Source: Comamonadaceae bacterium
Lineage (GTDB): Bacteria; Pseudomonadota; Gammaproteobacteria; Burkholderiales; Burkholderiaceae_C
NCBI GenBank assembly: GCA_947450645.1
Contig: CANFWH010000001.1
Span: 124,001 to 188,000, forward strand
Reading direction: 5' to 3'
DNA length: 64,000 bases
The notes under the pieces are model-generated. The model made no database searches. It worked only from the letters and a program-made list of their open reading frames with translations, and was not told where the DNA came from. The position numbers and the translations under genes are program-made. The stretch's first letter is position 1. Every line of letters begins with the position of its first letter. Of this stretch, positions 17,141 through 25,547 are shown in pieces.

Positions 17141-17668
17141 ATGAGCGATAACCACAACACAACTGACCACGCAGAAGACCACTCAGGTCCTATCAAAACG
17201 CCTAAACAGCTACTGCTTGCTATTGTTTATTCTTTTGTCGTGCCCGTGTTTGGCATCATTGGTTTGACCTACGTAGTGGGTACGCATTTCAAACCTGTGG
17301 CTGGCGCGGTTGATCCAACCAAGTCGATTGAGCAGCGCATTGCCAAGATTGGCACAGTCCAAATTAAAGACGCGAATGGCCCTTTGAAATCGGGTGAAGA
17401 TGTCTTTAAAGCCCAATGTATTGCTTGCCACGGCACGGGTGCGGCGGGCTCGCCCAAGTACCAAGACAAGGCCGCTTGGGGCGCACGCATTGGCAAGGGC
17501 TATGCGGCATTGCTTACCTCTGCCCTTAAAGGCAAGGGCAATATGGGCGCGCAAGGCGGCGGTGATTTCGATGACGTTGAAGTGGGTCGTGCCGTGGTGT
17601 TTATGGCTAATGCGGGCGGCGCTAAATTTGCCGTACCCGATCGCCCAGCAGCGCCAGCCGCTAAGTAA
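17141..17668 (+). CDS. Membrane-anchored cytochrome c5-type monohaem protein
   Basis: The 175-residue protein has a His/Asp-rich N-terminus, one membrane helix at about 24-46 and a periplasmic cytochrome c domain with CIACH near 91 and a Met ligand candidate in GNMGAQGGGDF. This arrangement is the betaproteobacterial cytochrome c5 (CycB-like), an electron carrier to oxidases. It ends in an Ala/Pro tail. The 3' end overlaps the convergent DUF2946-like gene by 8 bp. Confidence 0.88.
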   Translation: MSDNHNTTDHAEDHSGPIKTPKQLLLAIVYSFVVPVFGIIGLTYVVGTHFKPVAGAVDPTKSIEQRIAKIGTVQIKDANGPLKSGEDVFKAQCIACHGTGAAGSPKYQDKAAWGARIGKGYAALLTSALKGKGNMGAQGGGDFDDVEVGRAVVFMANAGGAKFAVPDRPAAPAAK

Positions 17669-18155
17669 TTTGCCAAAGCCCTCGCTCTAAAGCGTCGGCG
17701 GCGATGTGCACATCTTGTGTGTGTACCAAGCCCAATCCTAAATCTGTTGTGAGATAAACGCGTCCTGCGTCGTCAACCGAGGACGCTTGGTAAACCGCAT
17801 TTAATCCCGTGTGCGATTGAATGCTGAAGTTCTCTGTAAGCCGCCAGATATAAGGCGTGGCGGCCAGTTCCACATAGACGCGCTGGGGGCCATTTTGAAA
17901 AAACCATTGCTCCACGCCTTCAGCATCACGCTCGCACAGGTAGTTGCGGCAAATAAAAGAAATAAGTTTTTCGTGCGTCAAGCGCGACCCCTTCGCCACT
18001 TTATCGCCACGCGCGCACGCCTCTTTAAAGCCGCCTAAAGCCTGCACACGGTCGTCGCGCATATACCAATCCCCGCGTTCGTCTAGCCCAAGCCAGCCGT
18101 GGCAATGCGGCACGTTAGGCCACTTCGCCATCGCCTGCTTAACGATGTCATCCAT
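17661..18155 (-). CDS. Conserved betaproteobacterial protein of unknown function (DUF2946/DUF2944 type)
   Basis: The 164-residue protein begins MDDIVKQAMAKWPNVPHCHG and contains WLGLDERGDWYMRDDRVQ and WFFQNGPQRVYVEL, a pattern I recall from a short family restricted to Betaproteobacteria; I am not sure of the DUF number. There is no signal peptide or membrane helix. The start overlaps the hydrolase stop by 8 bp, so translation is probably coupled. The function is unknown. Confidence 0.75.
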   Translation of the reverse strand: MDDIVKQAMAKWPNVPHCHGWLGLDERGDWYMRDDRVQALGGFKEACARGDKVAKGSRLTHEKLISFICRNYLCERDAEGVEQWFFQNGPQRVYVELAATPYIWRLTENFSIQSHTGLNAVYQASSVDDAGRVYLTTDLGLGLVHTQDVHIAADALERGLWQIT

Positions 18156-19110
18156 TGGGGACAATCCCAGATTTAAAAAACTCGCCAACGACTTGCGGCA
18201 GCGTTTGCAAATGTCCAGGAAAGCTTTTGAAGCAATCGGCCGCAAAGCCCACATGTCCGCCGTGCTTAGGCTGCCAAAGCTTGACATAGCGCCCCACTTT
18301 GCTCGGCTGGGGCAATGACTCATTAGGAATAAACGGATCATTGACCGCGTTAATCGCAAGCGCAGGAATTTGAATGCTGGCTAGATGCGGCTTGGCACTC
18401 GCACGCGTCCAATAATCTTCCGTATTTTTGAAACCATGAAGCGGTGCAGTGAAAACATTGTCAAACTCATATAGGTCGGTGCTTGCCAACATTTTTTGCT
18501 TATCAAAAAGACTGGGGTATTGCGCCAGTTTTTGCAGTGCACGCGGCTTCATGCTGCGCAAAAACATGGGCGTGTAAATGTATCGATTGAGTCCTTTGCC
18601 GATGTGAAAGCCACTGGCCACCAAATCTAACGGAGAACAAATCGAAATAACGCCGCGCACGACATTGCCAGCAGCCCCGCCCAGTTCGCCCGCCCAGCGC
18701 ATCAGCGCATTGCCGCCTAGCGAGACGCCGATCGCATAAACATCACCCAAGTGCTGCGCTTTAATACGTCGCAAAATCCAATCAATCTCTTGCCAATCAC
18801 CGCTGTGATACGCACGCGGCGCAAGATTAATCTCGCCACTGCAACCTCTGAAATGTGGCACACAAAAATGGAGGTCGTGATCTTGCGCATACCGCGCAAA
18901 GGCACGCGCGTAATGGCTTTGCGACGAACCTTCTAGTCCATGAAACATCACCCACATCGGACGATCAATGGCCGCGCTCGGTGTCAAAAAATCAACATCG
19001 ATGAAGTCGCTATCAGGTGTCGTCCAGCGCTCGCGGTGGTACCGAATGGCTTGGGCCTTTGGATGCGGCTTAGCCGCCTTGGCAGCCCAAATGGTCTCGA
19101 GGTGTGACAT
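18148..19110 (-). CDS. YheT-family alpha/beta hydrolase
   Basis: The 320-residue protein has FHGLEGSSQSHYA (oxyanion region) near 55, the nucleophile elbow GVSLGGNAL near 135 and a late GGHVGF catalytic His segment, the layout of YheT/ABHD1-type hydrolases. The substrate is unknown; relatives are carboxylesterases. The ATG start overlaps the stop of the upstream cyclic-nucleotide-binding gene (TGATG), and the gene leads into the DUF2946-like gene, forming a three-gene coupled unit. Confidence 0.88.
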   Translation of the reverse strand: MSHLETIWAAKAAKPHPKAQAIRYHRERWTTPDSDFIDVDFLTPSAAIDRPMWVMFHGLEGSSQSHYARAFARYAQDHDLHFCVPHFRGCSGEINLAPRAYHSGDWQEIDWILRRIKAQHLGDVYAIGVSLGGNALMRWAGELGGAAGNVVRGVISICSPLDLVASGFHIGKGLNRYIYTPMFLRSMKPRALQKLAQYPSLFDKQKMLASTDLYEFDNVFTAPLHGFKNTEDYWTRASAKPHLASIQIPALAINAVNDPFIPNESLPQPSKVGRYVKLWQPKHGGHVGFAADCFKSFPGHLQTLPQVVGEFFKSGIVPNG

Positions 19111-19667
19111 CAAACTGCAACCGTGGTTGTAAAACGATGTGGTCGCTTACGTGACTTGACTTCCATCTCGAGTCGCATGGCTTCGTTGACTTGATTAAGC
19201 ATCAATAATTTGTGATTGCCAAGGCGCACGCGATCAGCCAAGCGCTTGGCAATGGCCATTAAAAAACGGGCGGCAATCATGGGGTACTGCTCCATCAATC
19301 GCTCCAAATCACTGCGTGTGAGCTTGGCCACTTCAACTGCTGATTGCGCAGTGCAGTTGGCCGATCTTGGCGTGCCGTCCAGCACACTCATTTCGCCAAT
19401 CAAATGGCCAGCGCTCAGCACGTTCACAACCACGGTGCTATCGCCAGAGCTCAAGGTTTCAATCAACACTTCACCCTCGAGCACCAAGAGCATGTAGTCG
19501 CTAGGCGAGTCGGCTTGATTGGCCACAAAAATCACCGTCCCTTCATTGATCCGCGAAACAGCCATATAACCTGCGACTACTCTCGCATCCTCTAGCGAGA
19601 GGGTGACAAGAGCGTCGGGGGTTAACAGCTGCTGCGCGATCGCGTCTAGAGGGGTCTTTGTATTCAC
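19110..19667 (-). CDS. Cyclic-nucleotide-binding domain protein without DNA-binding domain
   Basis: The 185-residue protein carries a Crp-type sensor beta-roll at about 25-140, with the phosphate-binding cassette region GHLIGEMSVLDGTPRSANCTA near 107-127 (the GE and R-S-A residues are as in cAMP-binding proteins), then a long helix. There is no helix-turn-helix, so it is not a complete Crp-like regulator and more likely works through a partner. The start codon is GTG. It heads the unit with the YheT hydrolase. Confidence 0.82.
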   Translation of the reverse strand: MNTKTPLDAIAQQLLTPDALVTLSLEDARVVAGYMAVSRINEGTVIFVANQADSPSDYMLLVLEGEVLIETLSSGDSTVVVNVLSAGHLIGEMSVLDGTPRSANCTAQSAVEVAKLTRSDLERLMEQYPMIAARFLMAIAKRLADRVRLGNHKLLMLNQVNEAMRLEMEVKSRKRPHRFTTTVAV

Positions 19668-19677
19668 GCCCTCGATA

Positions 19678-20019
19678 TTACTCGGTCACCTCCACCAACC
19701 GCTTAGCCGCCACGTGGTGATGGTTTTGCATTTTGGTTTTGTGCTTTGCCACTTGAAGATCGATCTTATCAACCAGTAGATCGATGGCCGCATACAAATC
19801 GGCATGCACTGTTTCCGCAAAAAAGTCGTGCCCCTTCACATGGATGCTGCACTCCGCTTTTTGTCGTCGGTCTTTCTCTTTTTCATTATCAACACTCAGT
19901 AAAACTTTGATGTCGGTCACCTGATCGAAATGTCTATTGATACGTGTAAATTTTTCACTCACATAGCCTTGGATGGCTTGGGTAACTTCAAGGTGATGGC
20001 CGCTGATTCTGAGACTCAT
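19678..20019 (-). CDS. hpf: Ribosome hibernation promoting factor (short HPF/RaiA family)
   Basis: The 113-residue protein has the family pattern: MSLRISGHHLEVT start, FTRINRHFDQVTDIKVLLS, and VHADLYAAIDLLVDKIDLQVAKHK. It binds the decoding region of 30S in stationary phase and promotes 100S dimers or inactivation. The ATG is preceded by AGGAGCTT; the longer upstream reading frame is not supported. It is usually near rpoN; here it is divergent from corA across a 142-bp gap that holds a perfect 13-bp inverted repeat. Confidence 0.93.
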   Translation of the reverse strand: MSLRISGHHLEVTQAIQGYVSEKFTRINRHFDQVTDIKVLLSVDNEKEKDRRQKAECSIHVKGHDFFAETVHADLYAAIDLLVDKIDLQVAKHKTKMQNHHHVAAKRLVEVTE

Positions 20020-20053
20020 ATAACAAGCTCCTAATAATGAAAAGAAACAAACG

Positions 20054-20082
20054 CTGTGCTTGCAAACTATTTGCAAGCACAG
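20054..20082. repeat. Perfect 13-bp inverted repeat between hpf and corA
   Basis: CTGTGCTTGCAAA and TTTGCAAGCACAG flank the 3-nt loop CTA. No T-run follows on either strand, so it is not an intrinsic terminator. It lies 35 bp before the hpf start and 80 bp before corA, so it could be an operator or a leader hairpin for either gene. Confidence 0.85.
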
Positions 20083-20161
20083 GTTCACTTTGCACATATT
20101 CCCAAAAAGATGCAAGGGAAATGTTTGGCATAGAATCCTATATTTCGAGGAGGCGAGTCAC

Positions 20162-21151
20162 ATGCTAAATATCTTCACGCTCGCCAACGGCCGCTTATTT
20201 CAGGAAGAAATCGAATCGCTAGAGGAACTCTCACAGTTCCAGCCGATTTGGGTGGATCTTGAATCACCGACGCACGAAGAAAAGCGCTGGGTGGCTCAGT
20301 ACTTTGGACTCTCTGTTCCTGAAGACGCGATGGACGAGGACATCGAAGAATCCGCTCGCTTTTACGAAGAAGACAACGGCGATCTGCACATTCGCTCGGA
20401 CTTTTTAATTGCCGACACCGAAACCTCGCACACGGTTCGTGTCGCGTTCATCTTGAACCAGCACAACGCCGAGCTAAAAAGCCGAGGCGTGTTGTTCTCC
20501 ATCCACGACGAAGACCTTCCCGTCTTTCGCCTACTACGTCTGCGCGCACGCCGTATGCCTGGGCTAATTGAAGACGCGAAAGATGTGCTATTAAAACTCT
20601 TTGATGCCGACGCCGAATACTCCGCAGACTCGCTAGAGAGTATTCACGACTCATTAGAAGCCACTAGCCGCAAGGTGCTTGCAGGTAATGTTACGGACGA
20701 AATTGCCAGTGAAGTGCTGGCCAATATCGCGAGTGACGAAGACATGAATGGGCGCATCAGGCGCAACGTCATGGACACGCGCCGCGCCGTCAGCTTTATG
20801 CTACGCAGCAAAATGCTCAACGCCGAACAAAACGAAGAGGCACGTCAAATTTTGCGTGATATTGATTCACTGGATTCGCATACGGCGTTTTTGTTTGACA
20901 AAGTGAACTTTTTGATGGCCGCCACCGTTGGCTTTATCAATATCAACCAAAACCGTATCGTCAAAATTTTCTCTGTTGCCAGTCTTGCGCTTTTACCGCC
21001 CACACTCATTGCGAGCGTGTATGGCATGAATTTAAAGTTCCCCGAGCTTGAGTTTTTAGGGGTGTGGAGCTATCCCTATACCGTGTGTTTGATGATTGCC
21101 AGCGCCCTCATCCCCATGTGGTACTTTGGAAGACGCGGCTGGCTCAAATAG
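20162..21151 (+). CDS. corA: CorA-family magnesium/cobalt transporter
   Basis: The 329-residue protein has the long acidic and helical cytoplasmic funnel of CorA and two C-terminal membrane helices, with the signature YGMN (VYGMNLKF near 290) between them. The pentamer takes up Mg2+ passively. The chosen ATG is preceded by a strong AGGAGG; the frame is open further upstream but has no ribosome site there. The 3' end overlaps the convergent mtnN gene by 8 bp. Confidence 0.94.
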   Translation: MLNIFTLANGRLFQEEIESLEELSQFQPIWVDLESPTHEEKRWVAQYFGLSVPEDAMDEDIEESARFYEEDNGDLHIRSDFLIADTETSHTVRVAFILNQHNAELKSRGVLFSIHDEDLPVFRLLRLRARRMPGLIEDAKDVLLKLFDADAEYSADSLESIHDSLEATSRKVLAGNVTDEIASEVLANIASDEDMNGRIRRNVMDTRRAVSFMLRSKMLNAEQNEEARQILRDIDSLDSHTAFLFDKVNFLMAATVGFININQNRIVKIFSVASLALLPPTLIASVYGMNLKFPELEFLGVWSYPYTVCLMIASALIPMWYFGRRGWLK

Positions 21152-21857
21152 CCATCAACAATTGCACCACAATCGCTGCCGAATAAGGGCTGGCGGTGGT
21201 TTGCACGAATTGCAAAAAGTCACCGTGCGCGGCATCATCGGCTCTATCAGAAATCGTCCGCACAGCCGCAAACGCCACGCCGTAATCCAAGCAAACTTGC
21301 GCAATCGCAGCGCCTTCCATCTCGACCGCTAAGGCATCAGGAACGACCGCTTGCAGCGCCTGACTCTCTGCGGTGGTCGAGACAAAACGATCGCCACTCA
21401 CCATCAAACCAAGGTGTAGGCGTGCGTGCGGCAGTGCGCGGCTAACAGCGCTGGCTAACTCGACGCTCAGCACCACATCAGCAGCAAAGCGACTCACGCC
21501 CGTCAACGGGACTTCAAACCTTGGGAAGAGTGGTGAAGCGTCCATGTCGTGATGTAAAAACTCGGTTGCCACGACCATATCACCCACTTGCACGCTTGGA
21601 TGCAGACCGCCTGCAACGCCCGTAAATACAAGGCTTTGCACGCCAAACCGCTCAATCAAGATCGTTGCCGTCGTCGCTGCCGCGACCTTGCCAATGCGTG
21701 ACAACACCACGATGACCTCACGTCCATGTAATTGGCCGAGCCAAAAATCACGTCCTGCAATCGTTTGTTTTTGCTGGCCTTGCATCAGCGCCAACACGGC
21801 GGTCAGCTCCTCTTGCATGGCACTCACAATAGCGATGCGACTCACGATTGAACTCAT
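21144..21857 (-). CDS. mtnN: 5'-methylthioadenosine/S-adenosylhomocysteine nucleosidase
   Basis: The 237-residue enzyme cleaves adenine from MTA and SAH. It carries the phosphorylase-like pattern FTGVAGGL near 79, SGDRFV near 155, AVEMEGAAIAQVC near 177 (with the ribose-binding Glu pair) and RTISDRADD near 203 (catalytic Asp). Its start overlaps the glmU stop by 4 bp (ATGA), so the two are translationally coupled. Confidence 0.93.
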   Translation of the reverse strand: MSSIVSRIAIVSAMQEELTAVLALMQGQQKQTIAGRDFWLGQLHGREVIVVLSRIGKVAAATTATILIERFGVQSLVFTGVAGGLHPSVQVGDMVVATEFLHHDMDASPLFPRFEVPLTGVSRFAADVVLSVELASAVSRALPHARLHLGLMVSGDRFVSTTAESQALQAVVPDALAVEMEGAAIAQVCLDYGVAFAAVRTISDRADDAAHGDFLQFVQTTASPYSAAIVVQLLMAI

Positions 21858-23287
21858 GACTTCTTAATTGGACGCTGCCAATTGGCAAGACTGACTTGCT
21901 TGCCACGCGCCACCGTCAAAGCCCCAGCTGGCGTGTCCTTGGTCACGGTCGAACCCGCGCCAATCGTGCCACCCGCGCCAAGGGTGGCGGGTGCCACGAT
22001 CACGCAATTGCTGCCCACGTGCACGTCCGCTTCAATCACGGTTTTGTGTTTATTCACACCGTCATAGTTCGCCGTAATCGAGCCTGCACCAAAGTTGACG
22101 CGCTCGCCAACTGAAGCGTCTCCGATGTACGCCAAATGGTTCGCCTTTGCGCCTTTGGCAAGCGTCGCATTTTTCACTTCGACGAAGTTGCCAATGTGAA
22201 CATCTTCGCCCAGATTCGCTCCTGGACGCAGCCGCGCGAAAGGTCCCACCTTTGCGCCAGCGCCCAGCAGCACGGGCTTGCCAGCTTGACCTTCGATGTG
22301 CGTAAAGGCTTGAATCACCGCACCGCTTTCAATCGTCGCGTCCATGATCACGCAGCTGCTGCCGATGCTGACGTTATCGCCCAGCACCACCGCACCCGCA
22401 AACACACAGTTCACGTCGATGTCCACATCCATGCCGCAGTGAAGCGTGCCGCGCACATCGAACCTTGCAGGGTCGGCCAGTCGCACACCTTGCTCCATCA
22501 GGGCTAGCGCGGTACGCACCTGCAAAGCCCGCTCCAAAGCGGCCAGCTGGACAGGGCTATTCACGCCATCCACTTCCACATGATCCGTAATGCAAGTTGC
22601 CAATACTGGCGTGTTGGCAGCTACCGCGTGTTTGACGACATCAGTCAGATAAAACTCAGCCGCGGCATTGTTGTTGTCTAACTTAGCAAGCCAACTTTTA
22701 AGCAAGCGCGTGGGCGCTGCCATGATGCCGCTGTAGCACTCGTGAATCTCACGCAGCAAAGGCGTTGCATCTTTGTGCTCCACGATGGCGACGACGTGGT
22801 CGCCTTTGGTATTGCGCACGATCCGGCCATAGCCCGTGGGATCGTCAAATGAAATCGTGAGCAATGCCAAATGCTGACCTGCACACTGCTCAATCAAAGT
22901 TCGCAATGTCTCAGGCTTCGTCAGTGGCACATCGCCCGACAAAACGAGCGTGATGGACTCATCGTCTGGCAACAGCGGCGCGGCCTGCTGCACGCAGTGT
23001 CCTGTGCCGAGTTGCGGCATTTGGCGTACCGTTTGAAATGATAAAGCATGCTGGGAAGCCACAGCGGGCGTGGCCTGCGCGAATGCCATTTTTGCAAGAG
23101 CCGCTTCAACCACATCGGCCTCATGCCCCGTCACCACCACAATCTGAGCGGCAGCCAAGGTGCGCGCCGTATCCAGCACATGCTGCACCAGCGGGCGTCC
23201 AGCCAGGCGCTGCAGCACTTTGGGCGTAGCGGACTTCATGCGCGTCCCCTTACCCGCCGCCATCACCACCACATTTAAATTAGCCAT
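21854..23287 (-). CDS. glmU: Bifunctional GlcN-1-P acetyltransferase / GlcNAc-1-P uridylyltransferase
   Basis: The 477-residue enzyme makes UDP-GlcNAc for peptidoglycan and LPS. The N-terminal nucleotidyltransferase has VVMAAGKGTRMKS and LSGDVPLT; the C-terminal left-handed beta-helix shows hexapeptide repeats and the catalytic AKANHLAYIGDASVG and NFGAGSITANYDG segments. It is about 20 residues longer than E. coli GlmU. Part of the extra length, near residues 67-76, coincides with an in-frame copy of the dispersed repeat (QATPAVASQ). Confidence 0.96.
   Translation of the reverse strand: MANLNVVVMAAGKGTRMKSATPKVLQRLAGRPLVQHVLDTARTLAAAQIVVVTGHEADVVEAALAKMAFAQATPAVASQHALSFQTVRQMPQLGTGHCVQQAAPLLPDDESITLVLSGDVPLTKPETLRTLIEQCAGQHLALLTISFDDPTGYGRIVRNTKGDHVVAIVEHKDATPLLREIHECYSGIMAAPTRLLKSWLAKLDNNNAAAEFYLTDVVKHAVAANTPVLATCITDHVEVDGVNSPVQLAALERALQVRTALALMEQGVRLADPARFDVRGTLHCGMDVDIDVNCVFAGAVVLGDNVSIGSSCVIMDATIESGAVIQAFTHIEGQAGKPVLLGAGAKVGPFARLRPGANLGEDVHIGNFVEVKNATLAKGAKANHLAYIGDASVGERVNFGAGSITANYDGVNKHKTVIEADVHVGSNCVIVAPATLGAGGTIGAGSTVTKDTPAGALTVARGKQVSLANWQRPIKKS
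23056..23087 (+). repeat. Dispersed repeat, copy in glmU
   Basis: The flank GCTGGG precedes AAGCC-N10-TGGC and CGAATGCC. On the glmU strand it reads QATPAVASQ in frame. Alignment with the copies at 38268 and 51795 needs no gaps. Confidence 0.7.
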
Positions 23288-23383
23288 TTACCACACTCCT
23301 ATTCATTCTTTTGGATTATCAAGGCAACCCAGAGATGGGACAATCTGCGCACTCCCCATAAAAATAAGAATTGAATCGCACGC

Positions 23384-25537
23384 ATGTCAGATGGTTTGAA
23401 TGTCGCCCAGCGCGACGCCGTTAATTTCCTCACTGGTCCCTCCCTCGTTTTAGCTGGCGCTGGCTCGGGCAAAACCCGCGTCATTACGCACAAGATCGCA
23501 CGACTCATCGAGGCGGGGCTAGAACCCAAGCGCATCGCCGCCATTACCTTTACCAACAAAGCTGCCGCGGAAATGCGCGAGCGCGCCAAAGCGATTTTGC
23601 AAACCAAGTCGATGGGCAAAGCGGCCAAAGAACTCACCATCTGCACTTTCCACGCACTCGGCGTGCGAATGCTGCGTCAAGACGGCTCGGTACTCGGACT
23701 CAAACCCAACTTCAGCATCCTAGATTCCAGCGATGTCGAGTCCATGCTGAAAGACGCAGGCGGCACGGTGGACGCGGCTACGGCACGCGGTTGGCAGTGG
23801 ACGATTAGCGGCTGGAAGAGTGCGGGGCTGACAGGTGACACCGCACTGGCTGCGGCTAAGAACGAGGATGAGCGCGTCACAGCCATCATCATGCAAAAGT
23901 ACGAAGAGCGACTCTCGGCGTATCAAAGCGTGGACTTTGATGACCTCATCGGTCTGCCGCTCAAACTGCTCCGAGACCACCCCGAGGTTTGCGCCAAATG
24001 GCAAGCTGCCTTTGGTCATGTGTTGGTCGACGAATACCAAGACACGAATGCCACGCAGTACGAAATGCTGAAGCTTCTGGTCGGTGAACGCGCCCGCTTT
24101 ACGGCGGTGGGTGACGACGACCAATCCATTTACGGCTGGCGCGGCGCAACGCTGGACAACCTGCGCCGACTCCCCACGGACTATCCGCATTTGAAGGTGA
24201 TTCCGCTAGAGCAAAACTACCGCTCGACGCCGCAAATTTTGCAAGCCGCCAACAATGTGATTGGCAACAATCCCAAGCTGTTCCCTAAAAAACTGTGGAG
24301 CGACATCAAGGCGGGCGAACCCGTGCGCGTGGTGGATGCCGATAGCGAAGAACACGAAGCCGAGCGCGTGGTGGCGCGCATCCAATCCTTGCGAGCTTCC
24401 GAGGGCGCTATTGCCGCACAACCCAAAGATTACAAAGACTTCGCGGTTTTGTACCGTGCCAATCACTTGGCGAAAGCGTTTGAAAAAGCGATGCGCAAGG
24501 CGGCCATTCCGTACAAAGTTTCGGGCGGTCAAAGCTTTTTTGACCGCGCTGAAATCAAAGACTTGTGCTCGTGGTTGCGGTTACTTTCCAACAACGACGA
24601 TGACCCTGCGTTCATCCGCGCCGTGTCCACACCCAAGCGCGGCATCGGTCACGCCACGCTGGGCACGCTGGGCAACTTTGCGTCTAGTTACAAACTCAGT
24701 TTATTTGAGGCGCTATTTACATCGTCCCTTGGCGGGGCCTTATCCAGCAAGGCTTTAGGGGCATTGCACGAGTTTGGGCGCTACCTAAACGATCTCGAAT
24801 TTCGCGCTCGGCAAACAAACGGCGCAGAAGATGCGAAGGCGTTTTTGATGGAATGGCTGAAAGACATTGGGTACGAAAAGCACCTCATGGAAGGCGCTGA
24901 AACCGAAAAGCTCTCCGCTGCACGCTGGGCGAATGTGGTCGACTTTGTGGACTGGATGAGTAAGCGCTGTGGCGGCGAGATTGATGACACAGCAGGCGTG
25001 ACCTTGGTCAGCGAATCAAAGACGTTATTAGAGGTCATCCAAAACGTCTCGTTGCTCTCCACGTTATCGCAAAACGAAGGTGAGCAAAACGTAGTCACGC
25101 TCTCAACCTTGCACGCCGCCAAGGGCCTCGAGTGGCCGCATGTGATGCTGGTGGGCGTGACCGAAGGCTCATTGCCGTTTAGTCGAAACGTCAAAAAAAC
25201 AAAATCTACTGACAAGAAAAAAGATGCTGATGACGAGGAAGATGTCGTTGTCGAATCCAGCTCTGAAGACGAAGTGACGCGCCTGCAAGAAGAGCGCCGC
25301 CTGATGTACGTGGGCATTACACGCGCACGCAACACGCTGATGGTCAGCTGGACAAAAAAGAAAAAAGCAGGTCGTGAGATGGTGAGCGCTTTCCCGAGTC
25401 GCTTTATTGCCGAAATGGCATTGGATGTGCAAACCACCCGCGAGGATCCGATGGCAAAACTCAAGGCACTCAGGGCAGAATTTGCAGCCAAGGCAGCGGT
25501 GACAGCAGCGCAGCAATTAGCCGTCAGTGCCCCCTAA
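23384..25537 (+). CDS. rep: Rep/UvrD-type superfamily 1 DNA helicase
   Basis: The 717-residue protein starts with LNVAQRDAVNF (Q-motif) and AGAGSGKT (Walker A, near 26). It has VDEYQDTN (motif II), GDDDQSIYGWRGA (III), LEQNYRS (IV) and LSTLHAAKGLEW (V). Overall it matches Rep, which moves 3'-5' and clears proteins ahead of forks; E. coli Rep is 673 residues. A Lys- then Asp/Glu/Ser-rich insertion at about 603-635 between motifs V and VI looks unstructured. A repeat copy encodes GALSSKALGAL near residue 450. Confidence 0.93.
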   Translation: MSDGLNVAQRDAVNFLTGPSLVLAGAGSGKTRVITHKIARLIEAGLEPKRIAAITFTNKAAAEMRERAKAILQTKSMGKAAKELTICTFHALGVRMLRQDGSVLGLKPNFSILDSSDVESMLKDAGGTVDAATARGWQWTISGWKSAGLTGDTALAAAKNEDERVTAIIMQKYEERLSAYQSVDFDDLIGLPLKLLRDHPEVCAKWQAAFGHVLVDEYQDTNATQYEMLKLLVGERARFTAVGDDDQSIYGWRGATLDNLRRLPTDYPHLKVIPLEQNYRSTPQILQAANNVIGNNPKLFPKKLWSDIKAGEPVRVVDADSEEHEAERVVARIQSLRASEGAIAAQPKDYKDFAVLYRANHLAKAFEKAMRKAAIPYKVSGGQSFFDRAEIKDLCSWLRLLSNNDDDPAFIRAVSTPKRGIGHATLGTLGNFASSYKLSLFEALFTSSLGGALSSKALGALHEFGRYLNDLEFRARQTNGAEDAKAFLMEWLKDIGYEKHLMEGAETEKLSAARWANVVDFVDWMSKRCGGEIDDTAGVTLVSESKTLLEVIQNVSLLSTLSQNEGEQNVVTLSTLHAAKGLEWPHVMLVGVTEGSLPFSRNVKKTKSTDKKKDADDEEDVVVESSSEDEVTRLQEERRLMYVGITRARNTLMVSWTKKKKAGREMVSAFPSRFIAEMALDVQTTREDPMAKLKALRAEFAAKAAVTAAQQLAVSAP
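24735..24766 (+). repeat. Dispersed repeat, copy in rep
   Basis: GGGCC-TTATCCAGCA-AGGCTT shares 15 consecutive bases (TATCCAGCAAGGCTT) with the copy in pepN and is read in the same phase (ALSSKAL). The right flank is not conserved. Confidence 0.5.
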
Positions 25538-25547
25538 ACTTAGGGGC

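Noticed and set aside
20054-20082. Calling the hpf-corA inverted repeat a terminator
   Set aside because: There is no T-run on either side, and it lies upstream of both genes rather than after one.
25530-25545. CCCCTAA/TTAGGGG hairpin at the rep stop as a terminator
   Set aside because: The loop is too small, no T-run follows, and the next gene starts inside it.
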